From: Ichthyophthirius multifiliis
Lineage: Eukaryota > Ciliophora > Oligohymenophorea > Hymenostomatida
NCBI RefSeq assembly: GCF_000220395.1
Contig: NW_004087708.1
Span: 1 to 58,223 of the forward strand
Length of the DNA stretch: 58,223 bases
Reading direction: 5' to 3'
The position numbers and the translations under genes are program-made. Under the pieces are notes generated by a model. The model worked only from the letters and a program-made list of their open reading frames with translations, was not told where the DNA came from and did not search any database. Shown here one piece after another: positions 15,205 through 28,268 of the stretch; within the stretch, counting starts at the first letter, position 1, and each line of letters begins with the position of its first letter.

Positions 15205-16710
15205 ATTACTTTTTAATTTAAACTATAAGCCCATATAATATCATTAATTTAATTCGAAAATTCAAAATTTTATTTATTTTTTTAACTAAAACTTAATTTA
15301 ATTTTTTCAACAATATTTATTAAACAATTAATTATTTAATTTCTTTCTGTACTTAATACAATTTTAATTTCCTCTATATTAAAAAAAATACTCCACTTTT
15401 AAAACATATCTAAGATTTCCTAATTATTTTATTTGCCTTTTATATTACTAAATATTCTTTTTAAAAATGATTAAACATGATTTATCAATTCCTATTTTTT
15501 TTTTTATTTATTAATAATAAAAAGCATAAAAAATATATTTACTTTTATTTATTCTTTATATGTTTATTTCATTTATTACCATTATTCATCTTAAACAACT
15601 TAATTATTTAAGCAATTAATACTTTTAAATTATTAAAAAATATTTTAATAATCGACATTTAGATTTTCTATCTTACTCAACTACTCATAAAAATCTCTAA
15701 TCTAAATGACCTCGCTTATTCTTATTATATTTCCTTCAATAATTTAATTATTAAAAGCTTGACTTGTCCATTTTCTTCCTTATTTCCATTTCACACTAAC
15801 TAAATATTTGATTTTTTCTAAAAAAGATTTCAAGAACTTTTACCCTTCAATCAATTTTATTTTATTTTAAATCTAATTCAAGTCCCAAACATCTTCAATT
15901 TTAAATTCCACTTAAAATCTTTAAACAAGCGAAATTTAAAAAACCTCAATTAATTTTATCATTCTATTTTCATTATATCCATTATATCCAGAATCCATAT
16001 TCCAAACCTTTGAATTTACATAAATATATTTTATTTAAATAAAAAAAAAAAGTATACTTTATCAATAATATGAATAGTTTTTTCAACTACTTCTTAAATT
16101 TTGGAAAATTCAATTTTTTTTAAATCTCTCCAATAAGAATCTATTTATCCAAAAAACTCATTAATTTTTCCTGATTTTTTCTACAATTAAATTTGGCTTG
16201 AATTAGTCTAAATTTTAACCCAAAAATCAAATTCATCAATAGGCTTGTAAATTCCTCTGACATTATTTTCGTCTATATCGTCTGAATCTCCTATTCCATT
16301 AATAGAGCTATCTAATTAGACTTTTAATTCTTCCAAAATTCTATTTATATCTTCGCTTGATTTATCTTTTAATGCTGGAATATAAAACTAGCATAAATAT
16401 TAATAAAACTGCCCTAAAGGATCATTTGACATTAAAGAAATACTTATTATTCTGCTTATATTTTCTTCTGTTATTATTTCATTAATAATATTTTTGTTTA
16501 TTGTTATTATTTGATTTCCCGGGGCTACAGTTTCTTGATATTTGTATACTTTAAATCCTTTTCCGGGTAAATATACTAATGATATTGATTGCTTTTCTAT
16601 ACTATCGATAAATTCGTCAAGTATTGGAGACTTTGCTAAACTTTTGGGCTCTTCGTCTAATTTTAATAATGTTTTTATACATTGAAGTAAATATTCCTTT
16701 TTTTATCCAT
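3092..16710 (-). CDS. DYNC2H1: Cytoplasmic dynein-2 heavy chain (IFT retrograde motor)
   Basis: AAA+ motor that drives retrograde intraflagellar transport in cilia. Seen in order on the minus strand: N-terminal tail (about 16700-12000), including the linker motif [14 protein letters not shown] split by an intron; AAA1 P-loop [15 protein letters not shown] (11090-11140) followed by VLVFNCDEG and GCFDEFNR (near 10790); AAA2 GPSGCGKTT (near 10070); AAA3 GPEGCGKS (near 9145); AAA4 GKSGIGRR (near 8140); stalk helix KELAQKQAEAD (about 7300); microtubule-binding domain (6790-7067); and a C-terminus ending [11 protein letters not shown] before TGA at 3092-3094. The [18 protein letters not shown] context and the degenerate AAA4 loop are typical of dynein-2 rather than dynein-1 or axonemal chains. 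Introns read directly: 3215-3263, 7068-7147, 7415-7454, 10890-11073, 12035-12172, 12693-12739, 13764-13807, 14638-14686, 15053-15209, 16008-16057. Coding length is about 4,260 aa, normal for the family. The chosen ATG (16708-16710) joins the main frame only if the A7 run after it (16698-16704) is one base longer. At least one further small exon boundary is unresolved. Confidence 0.95.
7068..7147 (-). other. Dynein-2 intron with TATTTA-type repeat
   Basis: GT...AG intron between stalk residues ...EQLKDVQ and PLVEAAQ. Its interior is a degenerate (TATTTATATTTAT)n minisatellite. Phase 0 on both sides, which confirms both splice sites. Confidence 0.8.
10890..11073 (-). other. Dynein-2 intron in AAA1 carrying an (AT)n microsatellite
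   Basis: The intron separates ...KALGQAFGRQ from VLVFNCDEG, a join that restores the conserved AAA1 sequence exactly. Donor GTAAAA, acceptor CTAAG. The interior has about 42 bp of perfect AT dinucleotide at 10951-10994. Confidence 0.85.
15053..15209 (-). other. Dynein-2 N-terminal intron with (AT)n tract
   Basis: Minus-strand donor GTAATA and acceptor ATTAG. The interior includes an AT-dinucleotide tract at about 15169-15201. Confidence 0.6.
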
Positions 16711-18991
16711 ATTTTTATTTTTTTATATAACTTTTTTTAAAATTTTTTTTAAAGAAAAGTAAATATTTTAATGTATTTTTTTTAAATAAAAAAATAACAA
16801 AGGATTTTTATTTTTAATTTATTTGAAAAAAAAAAAAAATAAGATTTCTATTTTCTTATTGTAATATTAATTTTTTTGTTATTCGATAAAAGAATATTAA
16901 TATATAATATTAAAATATATTATTTATAAGATATAAGAATATTTTAATGTAAAATTTAAATATGAATATTAATAATAATATATAATATATATTTCGATTA
17001 TATAATATAAAAATAATTTTACCTTATTTATTAAAATGGAAATATTTAATTATATTTCTTATTTTAATTATTATTTATATTTATATAGTTTATATTATTT
17101 TTATTATATAATTATTAAATTTAATATAAAATTTTGAAAACTTTATATTTAAAAATCCATTTAATATATATTAATAATATATTTATATATTGCGATTATA
17201 TTATAAATATTTCAAGCTTAAATTTTAATTTTATTAAAACTACTTATGATATATAAAAATTTCTACTTTTATTAGTTTTATTTTTTGAATTTATATTTTA
17301 TTTATTTGTATTTTTTTTATATATTATTAAAAGTAAACTCAATTATATTTTTTTTTAAAAAATCTTATTTATAAATCTGTTTAAATAAAAGAATTTAAAT
17401 AAAGCCCATATTTTTTATATTTATAAGTTTAGTGAATATATATATATTATTAAATTATTTTTCTAAAAAAATTAATATATAAAAATTATTAAGATATTAA
17501 ATATTTATTTTCAAATATAATGTAAATTTATTATAAATAAAAAATTCTTTTTATTAATTAATTAATTTAAATTAAATTGAACAAAAAAATATACCATTTT
17601 TTATATTACAAATATAATATTTCAATAAATATTATTATATATATTTTTTTTTTCCAGTTTATAATATTTTTTTCAATAATAACATCAAAGTTTATTTTCT
17701 ATATTTTCATTATGACTTTAAGTTATCTATATCTTATATTTAATATTAATTTAATTTACTCAAATCTTTTATAAAATTGTTTTTATAATCATTTATTGAT
17801 TTAAAATTTGATTAATATTACATATCATTAATTACTATCTTAAATAAATATATTTATTTTTCAAAATGAGATTAAATATTTTTTTTAACATCTAAATTAG
17901 TTTGTTCTTCCTAATTTTATTTCTAGATTTCTTTTTTGCTTTTAAAAAAAGACAAACCTATTATTTTCGTTGAATAAGAGTATTAAATCTATTCTTTAGT
18001 TGATTTTCAATTTTATGTTTAAAATATTCTCTTTAATTTTAAACAATTTTTTTTATATATAGTTATTACTATTTTTTATAATTATTGATAATAAATACAA
18101 CGATTATATAGAATATAGACGATTATTGATTTTCTCAAATTTATTTATTTGGCCTTATTTTGCTTTTTTTATATCTCAAAATTTGATACAATAATTCTCA
18201 AATGAGCCAATAAATTACTATTAAGAATTATACATATATTTAATTTTAATTATCTTATATCTAAAATAGAGTAATTAAAAGGAAAAATAATTGCCTTTAA
18301 TTATACTTTAGATTATTAAACCAATTAATTTAATAGGTATAAATACAATATATTACAGATATTATTACATAAATTCCTTTACTTAAAAAATGATTTAGTC
18401 TGCATTATTATTAAAAATTTTATATATTAAACACAGTTTAAAAATATACTTATTTATAAAAAAAAATATAATAAAAATTTAGGTATTTATTTTTTGTTAT
18501 AATTATATATTTCTATTTTATAAATATTTGTTTTTATATTTAATACATATATTATTGCTTTTAGATTATAATTAATACAAGCAATTTGTATTTTTTTATA
18601 TAAGAAAAAAGATTATTGTGTATTTGTAATTTAAAATTAACTTTTTATTAAAAAAAAGTATAAAAAAATATAAATAGGCACGTTTAAATAAAATATTACT
18701 AATATATTATTTATTTAATTTGATTATACCTTAAATTTATAATAATTATTTATTTTAAATTTAAATATTTATTTAATTTGATTATACCTTAAATTTATAA
18801 TATTTATTTATTTTAAATTTAAATTAAAAAGAAAATGCATTTTATAAATAAAGAAATTAATAATAATTGTTTTATAAAAATTAATATATTAAATGTAAAT
18901 ATGTAAAATTCTAATTTATTAAAAAATATTCATTTTTTTTAATAAAACAATAAATTAAAATGTATAGATATTATTTCATTATTAAAACCAA
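16711..18991. other. AT-rich intergenic region
   Basis: 2.3 kb spacer between the dynein-2 start and the kinase stop, so it should hold the dynein-2 promoter. Open frames such as 17577-17774 encode only F/I/Y/L-rich sequence with no motif. The only structured element seen is a two-copy 58 bp direct repeat at 18708-18823. Confidence 0.65.
18708..18823. repeat. 58 bp tandem direct repeat, two copies
   Basis: Copy 1 is 18708-18765 and copy 2 is 18766-18823. Each begins TATTTATTTAATTTGATTAT and contains the less AT-rich core ATACCTT. The copies differ at one position, so the duplication is recent. It lies about 170 bp downstream of the kinase stop, on the 3' side. Confidence 0.85.
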
Positions 18992-20692
<1,701 letters not shown>

Positions 20693-21110
20693 TTTTTTTA
20701 TTTTATTTTTATTTTCTGTTGAAATTAATAAAAATAAAAATTATTAAATAATAATATATTAACTATATATTTGTATAAAAATAAAAAAATATAACAAAAT
20801 TAATATAAATAATATAAATTTAAATAAATTAATTAATTATATTATACATATATATAAAAAAAAAAAAATATAAATATATAAATATATAAATATATAAATA
20901 AATATATATAATATTTTCTTTAAAATAAATTAATTTATAATTAAAATTTAATTAATACTTATTTATTTTATATATTTATTTTACTTATATAAAACAAAAA
21001 ATAATATTTATCAATAACTTAACATAAATTAAAATCAAACAAAAAATATATTTAAAAAAACAAAATAGAAAAGACTTAGTTTTAATAAAAGAAAATAAAA
21101 GTAAAAAATA
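20693..21110. promoter_or_regulatory. Divergent intergenic region, kinase / phosphatase
   Basis: 418 bp of A/T-rich DNA between two divergent start codons, so it presumably contains both promoters. It holds TATA-like runs throughout and a (TATAAA)n-like stretch near 20875-20900. No specific transcription-factor site can be defended. Confidence 0.4.
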
Positions 21111-21938
21111 ATGTATACTGAAATACAAAACAAAAATTCATTTATAATATTAATAATATCCCTTTTACTATTATATGCTTTCATAACATTAATATAAAAA
21201 TACAAAAATTATTTTTTAGATTTAATAATGTGTTAAATATCACATATATTAGAAGGATATTCAGTTCGATTTAAAAAATTAAATAGACCTCGTAGATTAA
21301 TATTTATAAGACATGGGGAGTCTATAGCTAATGTTAATCCATTAATATATGCCAAAATTCCTGATAATTAGATTCCTTTAACATAAAATGGAGAAAAATA
21401 AGCTGAAAAAATAGGAAAAATTTTATAAAAGGAAATCGGTTAAAATGAAAAAATCACATTTTACGTATCTCCTTTTTTAAGGACGAAATAAACTTTTTCT
21501 AAAATTGCTGAAAATTTTAAAGATTATAAAGTTATAGAAGAACCTAGAATAAGAGAATAAGAATGGGGAAACTACCAAAAATTTCAGGAAGAACCTGAAA
21601 AACTAAATTAAATTTCGAAAGAAAGAGAAGAAGTAGGAAGGTTTTTTTATAGATTTGAATAAGGAGAATCTGCGGCTGATGTTTATGATAGAGTTTCATT
21701 ATTTTGGGAATCTATATATAGGGAAATGGATAATTATGGAAAATCTATTAGTAAAAAAAGAAATTTTATTATTATTTCTCATGGAATGGTTTTAAGGTTA
21801 CTTTTAATGAGATATAAAAGGTTAGGAATTAATGTTTTCAATGAAATGCCTAATCCACAAAATTGTGAAATGTGGATTATGTAATTAAATGATTAAGGTA
21901 AATATGATTTAATATAAAAAGTCAATGTAGATTAATGA
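21111..21938 (+). CDS. Histidine phosphatase (phosphoglycerate-mutase-like), membrane-anchored
   Basis: Single open frame of 275 aa from ATG 21111 to TGA 21936-21938, with no intron. Residues about 10-27 form a hydrophobic segment (SFIILIISLLLLYAFITLI) that looks like a signal anchor. The histidine phosphatase fold follows: RLIFIRHGES (phosphohistidine RHG motif, about residue 65), PLTQNGEKQA, YVSPFLRTKQT (conserved Arg), RIREQEWGN, and IIISHGMVLR with the second catalytic His near the C-terminus. The arrangement matches branch 1 of the superfamily, notably the plant AT74/Det1-like 'phosphoglycerate mutase-like' proteins, rather than glycolytic mutase. The substrate cannot be told from sequence. 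If the first helix is a signal anchor, the catalytic domain would be lumenal or extracellular. Divergent neighbour: the kinase gene. Confidence 0.92.
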
Positions 21939-23789
21939 TTACTTGCTTTATTTGTTTATACAGAAAATTCTGTTTATGTATTTCAAATAGTGTATTAATT
22001 ATATATATTTTTTATTATACTTATTTATAACTTTAAATATTTTTTTAGAAAATGTATTTATATTGTTTTCTATTTATTTTACAATTAAAATTTTAAGTTT
22101 AGAAATAATTTTTTTAAAATAAATTATATAAATACATATGTAATCCATAATTTATTTATATAAAATCAATTTGTTTGTTACCATATTAATAAATTGAATT
22201 GAAAAAGCATTATTAATATTAAATTAAACTCATAAATTTATTTTATTCTATTTTTTAAATTATAAATAAAACATATTATTTCTAATTTCAATATATACCC
22301 AAGAAAATAATTTTTAAGTATACCTGTTTATAAACAGAAATTGATAAATATATAATTAAGAACAAACCTTTTATCTAAAATCCAAAAACTAATATTAAAT
22401 ACTTAAGAATATTTTATAAAGGAACTATTCAAATCATAAATAGTAAAATAAAAATCATTATTTAGACTAAACAAAGTTAAAATCCTTTCTTCTATTTTTT
22501 TTTAATGAATTATAGTCCTATTTCCTATTTTATTTATATTTTTTTTTTACTTAGATTTTAGTTTAAATAGTACAATATAGAAAAGCTAAATGAAAAATAA
22601 AAAATTATATTTCTGATTTGAAAAAAATATTGTATCCAAATCCCGAAAAATAAAAAAGATTTTTTTTATTTTATTTTTTTTAATATAATTTAATGAATTA
22701 TATAAATTCTTGAAATTAATGTATGTTTTTTCTTAAAAAAATATTATAAAATTATTTTTCGAAATCATTTTATTAATAGAAATGATACATATCACATAAA
22801 ATTATATTATTAATACTTGCAAAAATTTAAAATAATTATTTTTAGTTAGATAAGATATTTAATTTTTGTTAAAAATAAAAAATAAAAGAGATACTTTAAC
22901 CAATATACATAAATAAGAAACAATTTTGGCTATTGAAAACCGGTTTAATGCTTGAGTATTTTTTTTTTTTTTTGGTAAAAATAAGGATTTCTTGATTAGT
23001 TTTTTTAAAAAAAAAAGAATTGTGGATAAATAAAAATATACTTATTTAATATTTTATTTTGAGGATATTTTCTTTTTTAATTTTATGCTTTTAAAAAAAT
23101 AAAATTTTAATTTAAAAATAAATTAAAAATGTTTTTTTCTAATAAAAATTGTCATATATGTCTAGAAAATATCAATTTTTTTAAAAATTATATTATTTTT
23201 TAGTTTGAGGAAATCAAAAAAATGTTAATAAATAGATTATTAAAAATGTCTATATTTCTAATTTTTTCTTAGATTACTATTATTAATATATATAATATTT
23301 TTGAATATGATAAGGAGTATAAAGTCTGTCAAAAAAGAAAAAACATATAAAGTTAATAAAAAATAAATAACTTTTCTTAAAAATATATTTAAATTTTGAT
23401 TTTCTAATGATATTTTTTTGCAATTATTAATTTTTAGAATATTTTGAAAATATTACTAAGTTTAGATTATATTTTTTTCTATATAAAAAATAATAATAAT
23501 TTTTGTTCTAGTATTTATAATAATATTATGATTATTATTATCATTTTTTAAAAAAAATTAATAAATTAAAATAAAAAAATATACATTAGAAAAATTAATT
23601 TTAATATATTTTTTTTTTTTTCAAAATAAATATAGGAGATTCAAACAATTCTTTTTTTTTTGTTAAAAAAAATAAAAAATATAAATAAATAAATAATTTT
23701 TTATACCTATTTATTCTTGTAAACTAAAAATTATTTAACCTTGTTATCATATTATTATTAAATAAATTATATTATACTTATTATTAACC
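21939..23789. other. AT-rich region, coding status unclear
   Basis: 1.85 kb lacking any recognisable motif. One minus-strand frame appears open for much of it, but the product is only F/I/L/K/N-rich and codon use looks random. I treat it as intergenic plus possibly the unresolved 3' end of the neighbouring minus-strand gene. A slightly less AT-rich patch lies near 22935-22960. Confidence 0.45.
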
Positions 23790-24490
23790 TTATTATTGAA
23801 TAATAGGTTTTTTCAAAGGTTATTTTTTAGTAGAATGCTATATACTAATTTATTTATCTTATTTTATTTATTTAAATTTTTAAATAGATTAAGAAATCCT
23901 TTAAGTATATACTTGATTATATACAATTTATTAATTATAAATATTTAAATTGTTTTTTTAATTAATTATTTAATTTCCTTATTTTAATACTTAATTATTA
24001 TTTTGGCTCATTTTTAATTATTCTTCTAAAATTTTTTACGAGTATTATTAATTTTTATATTATAAAATTTCTATTTTTTATTTAGTTTCATCTTTTTTGA
24101 ACTATTGATTTTAAGATTAACAACTAATATCATCGCTTTTTCTTTAATCGAAAAGATTAATTTTTAATTTTCCAATTATTTAATTATTAAATTAATACGA
24201 AAATACATTTTAATAATCTTAATTTAAATTGAATTCAGAAAAAGCTAAATGCGAATTTTTACTTATATCTTCATTTAAACAATACTCGAAAAAATCAATG
24301 TTTAGTATATTTTAGCATTCTATTTAATCATTAAATATTATTTTAAAATCTTAGTAAATTTTTAAGGCTTTGAAATATAATTTTAACCGTTTTAAAACTT
24401 TATATTTATGTAAATATTTACGGGATTGTCTAATAATATCAAACTTTATTAATTTAATTATAATATTAGGCTATCAATTATAAACTACAT
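23790..24490 (-). CDS. Unidentified Q/N-rich protein, 3' end unresolved
   Basis: Not recognised. From ATG 24488-24490 the reading starts MQFIIDSLILQLNQQ and continues through NPVNIYINIKFQNGQN. It then needs one extra base in the A6 run at 24289-24294 to join FFEYCLNEDISKNSHLAFS and a charged, glutamine-rich tail (for example QKIEILQYKNQQYSQKILEE). Codon use and the acidic/polar content differ clearly from the surrounding spacer, which supports a real gene. No signal peptide, membrane helix or zinc-binding motif is seen. The stop was not fixed because the frame stays open into AT-rich DNA below about 23800. It is divergent from the OTU/cold-shock gene. Confidence 0.5.
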
Positions 24491-24938
24491 AATATTAATT
24501 TATTTATTTTATTTAAAATTATTTTATAACGTTATTATATATTAATTTATTTTAAGAAAAAAAAAAAAATTAATTGTTTTAAAAATAATAATATAATAAT
24601 TCTTATTCTTAAATTTTTAAAAATATTTAAAAAGCTTAAATATAGTTTAATTATTAATAAAAATAGATCATTGTATTTATAATTAAATTAATACTAAAAA
24701 AATATAATAGTTATAATAAATAAATTAAAAATAAAAAATATTTATTTTTTTAATATTTAAAAACGATAATAAAAATTATTTAAAATTTATGTACATGTAT
24801 AATAATATATTTTTAATAATTATATATAAATATATAAAAATAAATATATATTTATATAAATAAATATATAAATAATTATATATATATAATTAAATATATA
24901 TTTTTTTATATATATATATCTAGAAAAATTTATTAAAA
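24491..24938. promoter_or_regulatory. Divergent AT-rich intergenic region
   Basis: 448 bp between divergent starts. It contains (TATATA)n stretches near 24825-24920 immediately upstream of the plus-strand gene. No defined element could be named. Confidence 0.4.
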
Positions 24939-26513
24939 ATGGACGAAAAGATTAGTAATTTATTAAATGATAATAATTTAATTATAAAAATAATCCCATA
25001 TGTAAATAATTTAGAATCAAATAAAATATATTAAATTAAAGGGATAAAATAGTTTAATGAGATCTGTTTCTGTTTGTTTATATTTCACATAAATATATTA
25101 TGATATTTTGTAATAATAATGTATTTAATATTTAAATAAGTTGATTGATGATAAAGTAATTTTTTTATATAAAAATTAAAATATTATATATACTTAAGGA
25201 ACTTCCAAAAAAAATTATTAAATTTTTAAAATAGTTAATAATTCCAAGAATATAAAAATAATCCTAATATTTAAGAATTTGACAAAGTTTAAATTATTTT
25301 TATAAAATATAAAAAAAATATATATAAAAAGGTAAATTTAGAATTAATTTCTTAATTATTTGAAGTAAAAGTTCATATATATAAAATAAATCAATAAGGA
25401 TATTTAAGTACTTTAATATTAAATAATAAATACGAACGTTAAATAGAAATTTTTATGAATTAAAAGAACCATTATGATTCTTTATTTTCGAAATAATTTA
25501 TTGATTTAATTAAATTTTAGCAATAAATTGTATAATAAGTAAAAAAAAAACCAAATAAAACAAAAACAAACAAAAAAGATTTTAGATAAAGTATTATAAA
25601 CATAAACTAAAATTCAATAAATTTTTATTAATTATGAATATGAAAATTGGCTTTAGGAACGAATTTAATTATTTAATAAATAAAATTTATAAATGAAATA
25701 AAATAAAACACATAGATGTTCTAATTCAAATGAATTTTAGAAAAACAAAGAAAAAATATAATAATATCATATAGTAATAGATAAATAATAAGAATAAGAC
25801 AAATAATATTGTATAACCAGTTATAGAAAGAATTAAAAAAAATATTCTTTAATGAAAATTTATAATAATAAGAAATTTTGGAAAATAGTTTTGAAAAAAT
25901 AATTAATTCTGAAAAAGATGATTTATTTTTTGAAAATATACCAAATATTAATAATAATGATAACAAAAATAATAATGTAGGCTAATTAAAGTTAAATGTG
26001 AATTATAATAATGAAGTTCTTTTTTAAAAATCGCCTGTTTATTTTATTAAAGGAAATCCTCCAGGAATATCTCCTAAACCTATGTAGAGTATTAGTAAAA
26101 AAACTAATAAAGGAAATATTAATAATGATGTATTTTAGTTTGATTTGGAAACTATAAAAGAAGAGAGCTAAAATAAAAGTATAGGTACTTTAAAGTTTTT
26201 TGATGAAAGAAAAGATTTCGGATTTTTTGTTTTAGAAGCGGATGGAAGTGATATTTTTGTACATATAGATGATTTATTAAAGGCAGGAATTACTAAAGAA
26301 TTTATTAAACAAAATATTGAATAGGATAAAAAGATGAAGTTTTAGTTTGTTTGTATGAAATATGTTGGGAAATACAAAGAGTCAAGAAAGGCTGTTAACA
26401 TATAATTAATTTAAGATGAATAGAATGAGTATACAAATAATTTTTAAAATAGTATAAATAGTAGTAGAAAGAAAAATAATTAAATTTAATATATTAGAAA
26501 AGATTTAATTTGA
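24939..26513 (+). CDS. Cold-shock-domain protein with OTU-like N-terminal part
   Basis: The C-terminal third is a clear cold-shock (nucleic-acid-binding OB) domain: GTLKFFDERKDFGFFVLEAD followed by SDIFVHIDDL (about 26180-26275). Its RNP1-like KDFGFF and RNP2-like DIFVHI sit in the normal order. TGA is at 26511-26513. The N-terminal part starts MDEKISNLLNDNN and after an intron (to about 25200) gives FEVKVHIYKI and IEIFMNQKNHYDSLFSK. These resemble the end of an OTU cysteine-protease fold, with the catalytic-His motif NHYDSL. I could not find the matching DGNC cysteine motif, which may lie in a mis-resolved 5' exon or be lost. An intron of about 150 nt (about 25589-25740) joins the two halves. 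The fusion is inferred from continuous strand and frame; two adjacent genes remain possible. The linker is Q- and N-rich. Confidence 0.7.
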
Positions 26514-28268
26514 TTTATTTTTAAAGGTATTTTATATAAAGAATGGGTTATTTTGATATATATTATTTATTTTAAATTATATAATACAATTTAAACAATA
26601 TTTTTTATTTCTGTTAAATTTAAAAAATACTTAAAATAAAAAAAAATATGTTTTTAGGTTTATTTTATTTAAAAAAAATAATAATAAAAATATTTAATTT
26701 TTTATACGCTTTTTTTTAATATTTAATTAAAATAAATAATTTAAGTATTTTTATAAAACAAAATTATAAATAATAATTTAATCTTCGAAAATAAAATGTA
26801 ATTTAATACTATACTTTATAAAATCAACATTATATGCAATGATAAGAATCTAGCTTAAAAATAAATAAAGGGAAATGTTAAATATATATAATATTTATAA
26901 ATATGATACAGAATTAAAAGTATTAATAATCGAAAGAGAAATAAATTTTAATATAATTTATTATAAATTAAAATAAATAATTTTAAAAGACAATATAATA
27001 ATTTTAAAAAATAATTAAGTTTAGAATAAAATGAAAAAACAAATTAAAAATATATTTTTAAAATTAGATTTAATAAACTTAAGAAATTAATTAAATATAA
27101 AAAAAATTATAAAATAATGATTTTAATATTTATTTACTATAAAAAATGATAATTTTTTAGTCATTTTAATATTATTTTAAATATTGATTTTTTGAAAAAG
27201 AAATTTAAAAAACTTAGTTTATTTTTAGATTATTTTAAAAATTTTTAAATGATTATTTTATATTTTTTTAAATGAATGTATTTATTTTTAAAACTTTATT
27301 TTTTTTTGAAAAAAAAGTAAAATTATTATTATATTTAAAATTAATTTATTGTAAAAAATTTAATAATAACTTTTAATTATTTATAATAATTTAAATTTAA
27401 TTTTTTATTAATTTTATAATTTAATATATTTTATTTTATTTTTAATATCTTTATTCACTTGAAAGTAAATAATATATTTTATGTTCTTAAAAAAATAAAA
27501 AAACTATTAAAAATAAACAATAATTCATTATTAAACATTTAAATTTATTTTTATAAAATTTAAGTTTTTAAAATTGACGTTATTAAAATCATTTTTGGGT
27601 TATTAATTTTATTTTTTAGTAATTAATTTTAATTTCTATATTTGACTTATTAATTAATAAGAAATTTTATTTTACTAAAAGTCCAATTAATTTATTTATA
27701 ATTATTAAACAAATAATAAAATTTTTAATAATTTAATTTTATTTATTTAAATTATAATTAGTTACTAAACTTTTATTTTTTAATTAATTAAGTTCTTCAT
27801 TTTCTAAACAAATTTAATTTTAACCAAAATATCTATATAAGTATTTATATTGAAGCATCATATACTATAGTTAAATCCTTAATCTTATAATTTTATTATT
27901 TTTCGAATTAATATTCATGATTATTTTAATAAGAATTATAAAAAATTAACTTTATAAAATATAGTAATGTTTTAAATTTTGTTCAATGCATTTTAAATAT
28001 TTGATCTATTTATTTTCCTCATTTATCTAATTTTGTGTACTATTTTTTTATACATAATATTAATTATATCCAATTATTTTTTATTATTTATTATATATGC
28101 ATTGATTATTATTATAATCTCTATTTTAATTTTTTTAAAATAAAACAATATATAATGTATTAAAGTTAAATACGAAAACATATTAAATATAAAAATATAT
28201 ATATATATATATTTATATAAATATATAAAATGTCTTTTTTTTAATATTAAAAACAAAATTTTATATAT
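26514..28268. other. Convergent AT-rich intergenic region
   Basis: 1.75 kb between two convergent genes, so it should hold two 3' UTRs and terminators rather than promoters. It has many poly-A and poly-T runs. No coding motif or RNA gene was seen; short frames at 28074-28256 and 28247-28456 are shadows or noise. Confidence 0.6.

Noticed and set aside
22500-23790. Very long minus-strand open frame
   Set aside because: Only one stop codon exists in this code and TCA is rare in the plus strand here; the product is F/I/L/K/N noise with no motif, so length alone is not evidence.
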